A model generated the notes under the pieces. It had not been told where the DNA came from and did not search any database. It was given only the letters and a program-made list of their open reading frames with translations. A stretch of DNA of 64,000 bases from Asterochloris sp. CNOR1 (lineage: Eukaryota; Chlorophyta; Trebouxiophyceae; Trebouxiales; Trebouxiaceae), in assembly GCA_963969365.1 (NCBI GenBank), contig OZ017753.1, positions 496,001 through 560,000 of the forward strand. Reading direction: 5' to 3'. Positions within the stretch are counted from its first letter, which is position 1. The number at the start of each line of letters is the position of its first letter. The position numbers and the translations under genes were made by a program. Shown here piece by piece: positions 63,295-64,000 of the stretch.

Positions 63295-63491
63295 CCGCTC
63301 AGCACACCACTTGGGCCCATGCCTGTTTTTGCTCCCATGATGGTGCCACTTCAAGGCCACCCACTGAGGACACGCTTGCGTGCATTAAACCTACAATAAA
63401 AGTCTGTTTCTTGTTTGAACGTTTGAAGAACACAATTAATTCATCAAATAGGAAGGAGGGCCTGCAATGAAGGGGGATGCCTTCCTGGAAG
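63295..63491. other. Short convergent intergenic region
   Basis: 197 bp between the stops of the ABCB gene and the minus-strand gene to the right. An AATAAA at 63395-63400 could serve as a plus-strand poly(A) signal; no TGTAA is seen. Confidence 0.4.
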
Positions 63492-64000
63492 TCACACAAA
63501 TCCACCCCATGACCGCAGCCAGGGCATCAAGAAGAGAGCTATCTGCAACAACAAGGGTTTACTGGCACCAGTGTTGCGTGGCTGCGAATAAGATGTGCCT
63601 GCTCTGCTTGGTCTAGCCGGCGCCTGCATTGTGCCAGGCTGTGATTCTGTTTGACTCCGCTTCACAACAGGCTGCGCCCTGAGGCGCCCTGATCCATCTG
63701 CCCTCTGCCTAACAGAGCCTCTGAGGTTGACCCGCTTGTGGGGTGCGGGTGCACTCTGGTCCTGCTTCTGTGCCTGACTCCGCAGTGGCTGCAGGGATGT
63801 TGCAGCAGGACTGGCGCTTTCAGGCTGGGCTGCCCTCAGAGGTCCTGCCCCGCCAGCATCAGGCTGCTCAGCCACATCTTCCGCTGGCACAGGGAGTACA
63901 GTGTATTCCACATCGAGGGGTTGGTCCTGCACGGCGGTGACCATGTTCGTTGAGAAGCAAGGACACTTGTAAACAGTCGGGCTGGCCAGCAGCAAACAGT
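63492..64000 (-). CDS. 3' part of an unrecognised gene (runs past the right edge)
   Basis: I do not recognise this protein. An open frame of at least 145 codons ends at 63492. A good acceptor (CCGTGCAG) marks a likely exon start at 63926, beginning DQPLDVEYTVLPVPAEDVAE. The frame itself stays open to at least 63995. The product is low-complexity: rich in Ala, Gln, Pro, Arg and Ser with a basic middle (HKRVNLRGSVRQRA), then a hydrophobic C-terminal stretch (LLLQIALFLMPWL) and RSWGGFV. This end could be a tail anchor or a buried helix. Composition and codon bias resemble the neighbouring exons. The rest of the gene lies beyond the window. Confidence 0.5.
   Translation of the reverse strand, partial: CLLLASPTVYKCPCFSTNMVTAVQDQPLDVEYTVLPVPAEDVAEQPDAGGAGPLRAAQPESASPAATSLQPLRSQAQKQDQSAPAPHKRVNLRGSVRQRADGSGRLRAQPVVKRSQTESQPGTMQAPARPSRAGTSYSQPRNTGASKPLLLQIALFLMPWLRSWGGFV

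Overview
The window is nuclear DNA of a green alga (Chlorophyta). A flagellated or formerly flagellated trebouxiophyte-like lineage fits best, but the species cannot be named from sequence alone. The evidence is protein-coding genes cut into many short, GC-rich exons by about 120 spliceosomal introns; a plant-type two-domain phosphoethanolamine N-methyltransferase; an intraflagellar transport gene; and TGTAA motifs of the kind green algae use for polyadenylation, placed just after several stop codons. I see no prokaryotic operons, no rRNA or tRNA genes, no CRISPR array and no intact transposon. All gene models were spliced by hand from protein similarity, reading phase and splice sites. Every complete model closes in frame.

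Layout, left to right: (1) the 3' part of a (6-4) photolyase/animal-like cryptochrome with a long basic tail (+, 154-2143). (2) RPN11, the proteasome lid deubiquitinase (-, 2889-7677). (3) IFT144/WDR19 of the IFT-A complex, 27 exons and apparently intact (+, 8525-22900). (4) A full-size PDR-type ABCG transporter of 47 exons (+, 23053-39192). (5) A four-module zinc-ribbon protein (+, about 39657-40806). (6) A four-exon LYRM7/MZM1 complex III assembly factor, hidden among short reading frames (-, 41144-41677). (7) Phosphoethanolamine N-methyltransferase (+, 42233-48050). (8) An EDEM-type GH47 ER mannosidase with a Cys-rich tail (-, 48757-55060). (9) A TAPL/ABCB9-like half ABC transporter (+, 55182-63294). 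(10) The 3' end of an unrecognised gene (-, 63492 to the right edge).

Three gene pairs are head to head: RPN11/IFT144 (847 bp apart), LYRM7/PMT (555 bp) and EDEM/ABCB (121 bp). EDEM, RPN11 and the TAPL-like pump belong to neighbouring steps of protein quality control: ERAD glycan trimming, proteasomal deubiquitination and peptide export. The other genes are unrelated housekeeping or lineage functions.

The most unusual signal lies in the introns. Many contain decayed tandem copies of the adjoining exon edge together with its splice site, clearest in the ABCB gene (four copies of one acceptor, three of another, and two decayed copies of the start of one exon). In addition, about 13 of about 122 introns start with GC instead of GT, far above the roughly 1% typical of plants and animals. 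Together these suggest introns that grow and drift by local duplication across exon-intron junctions.
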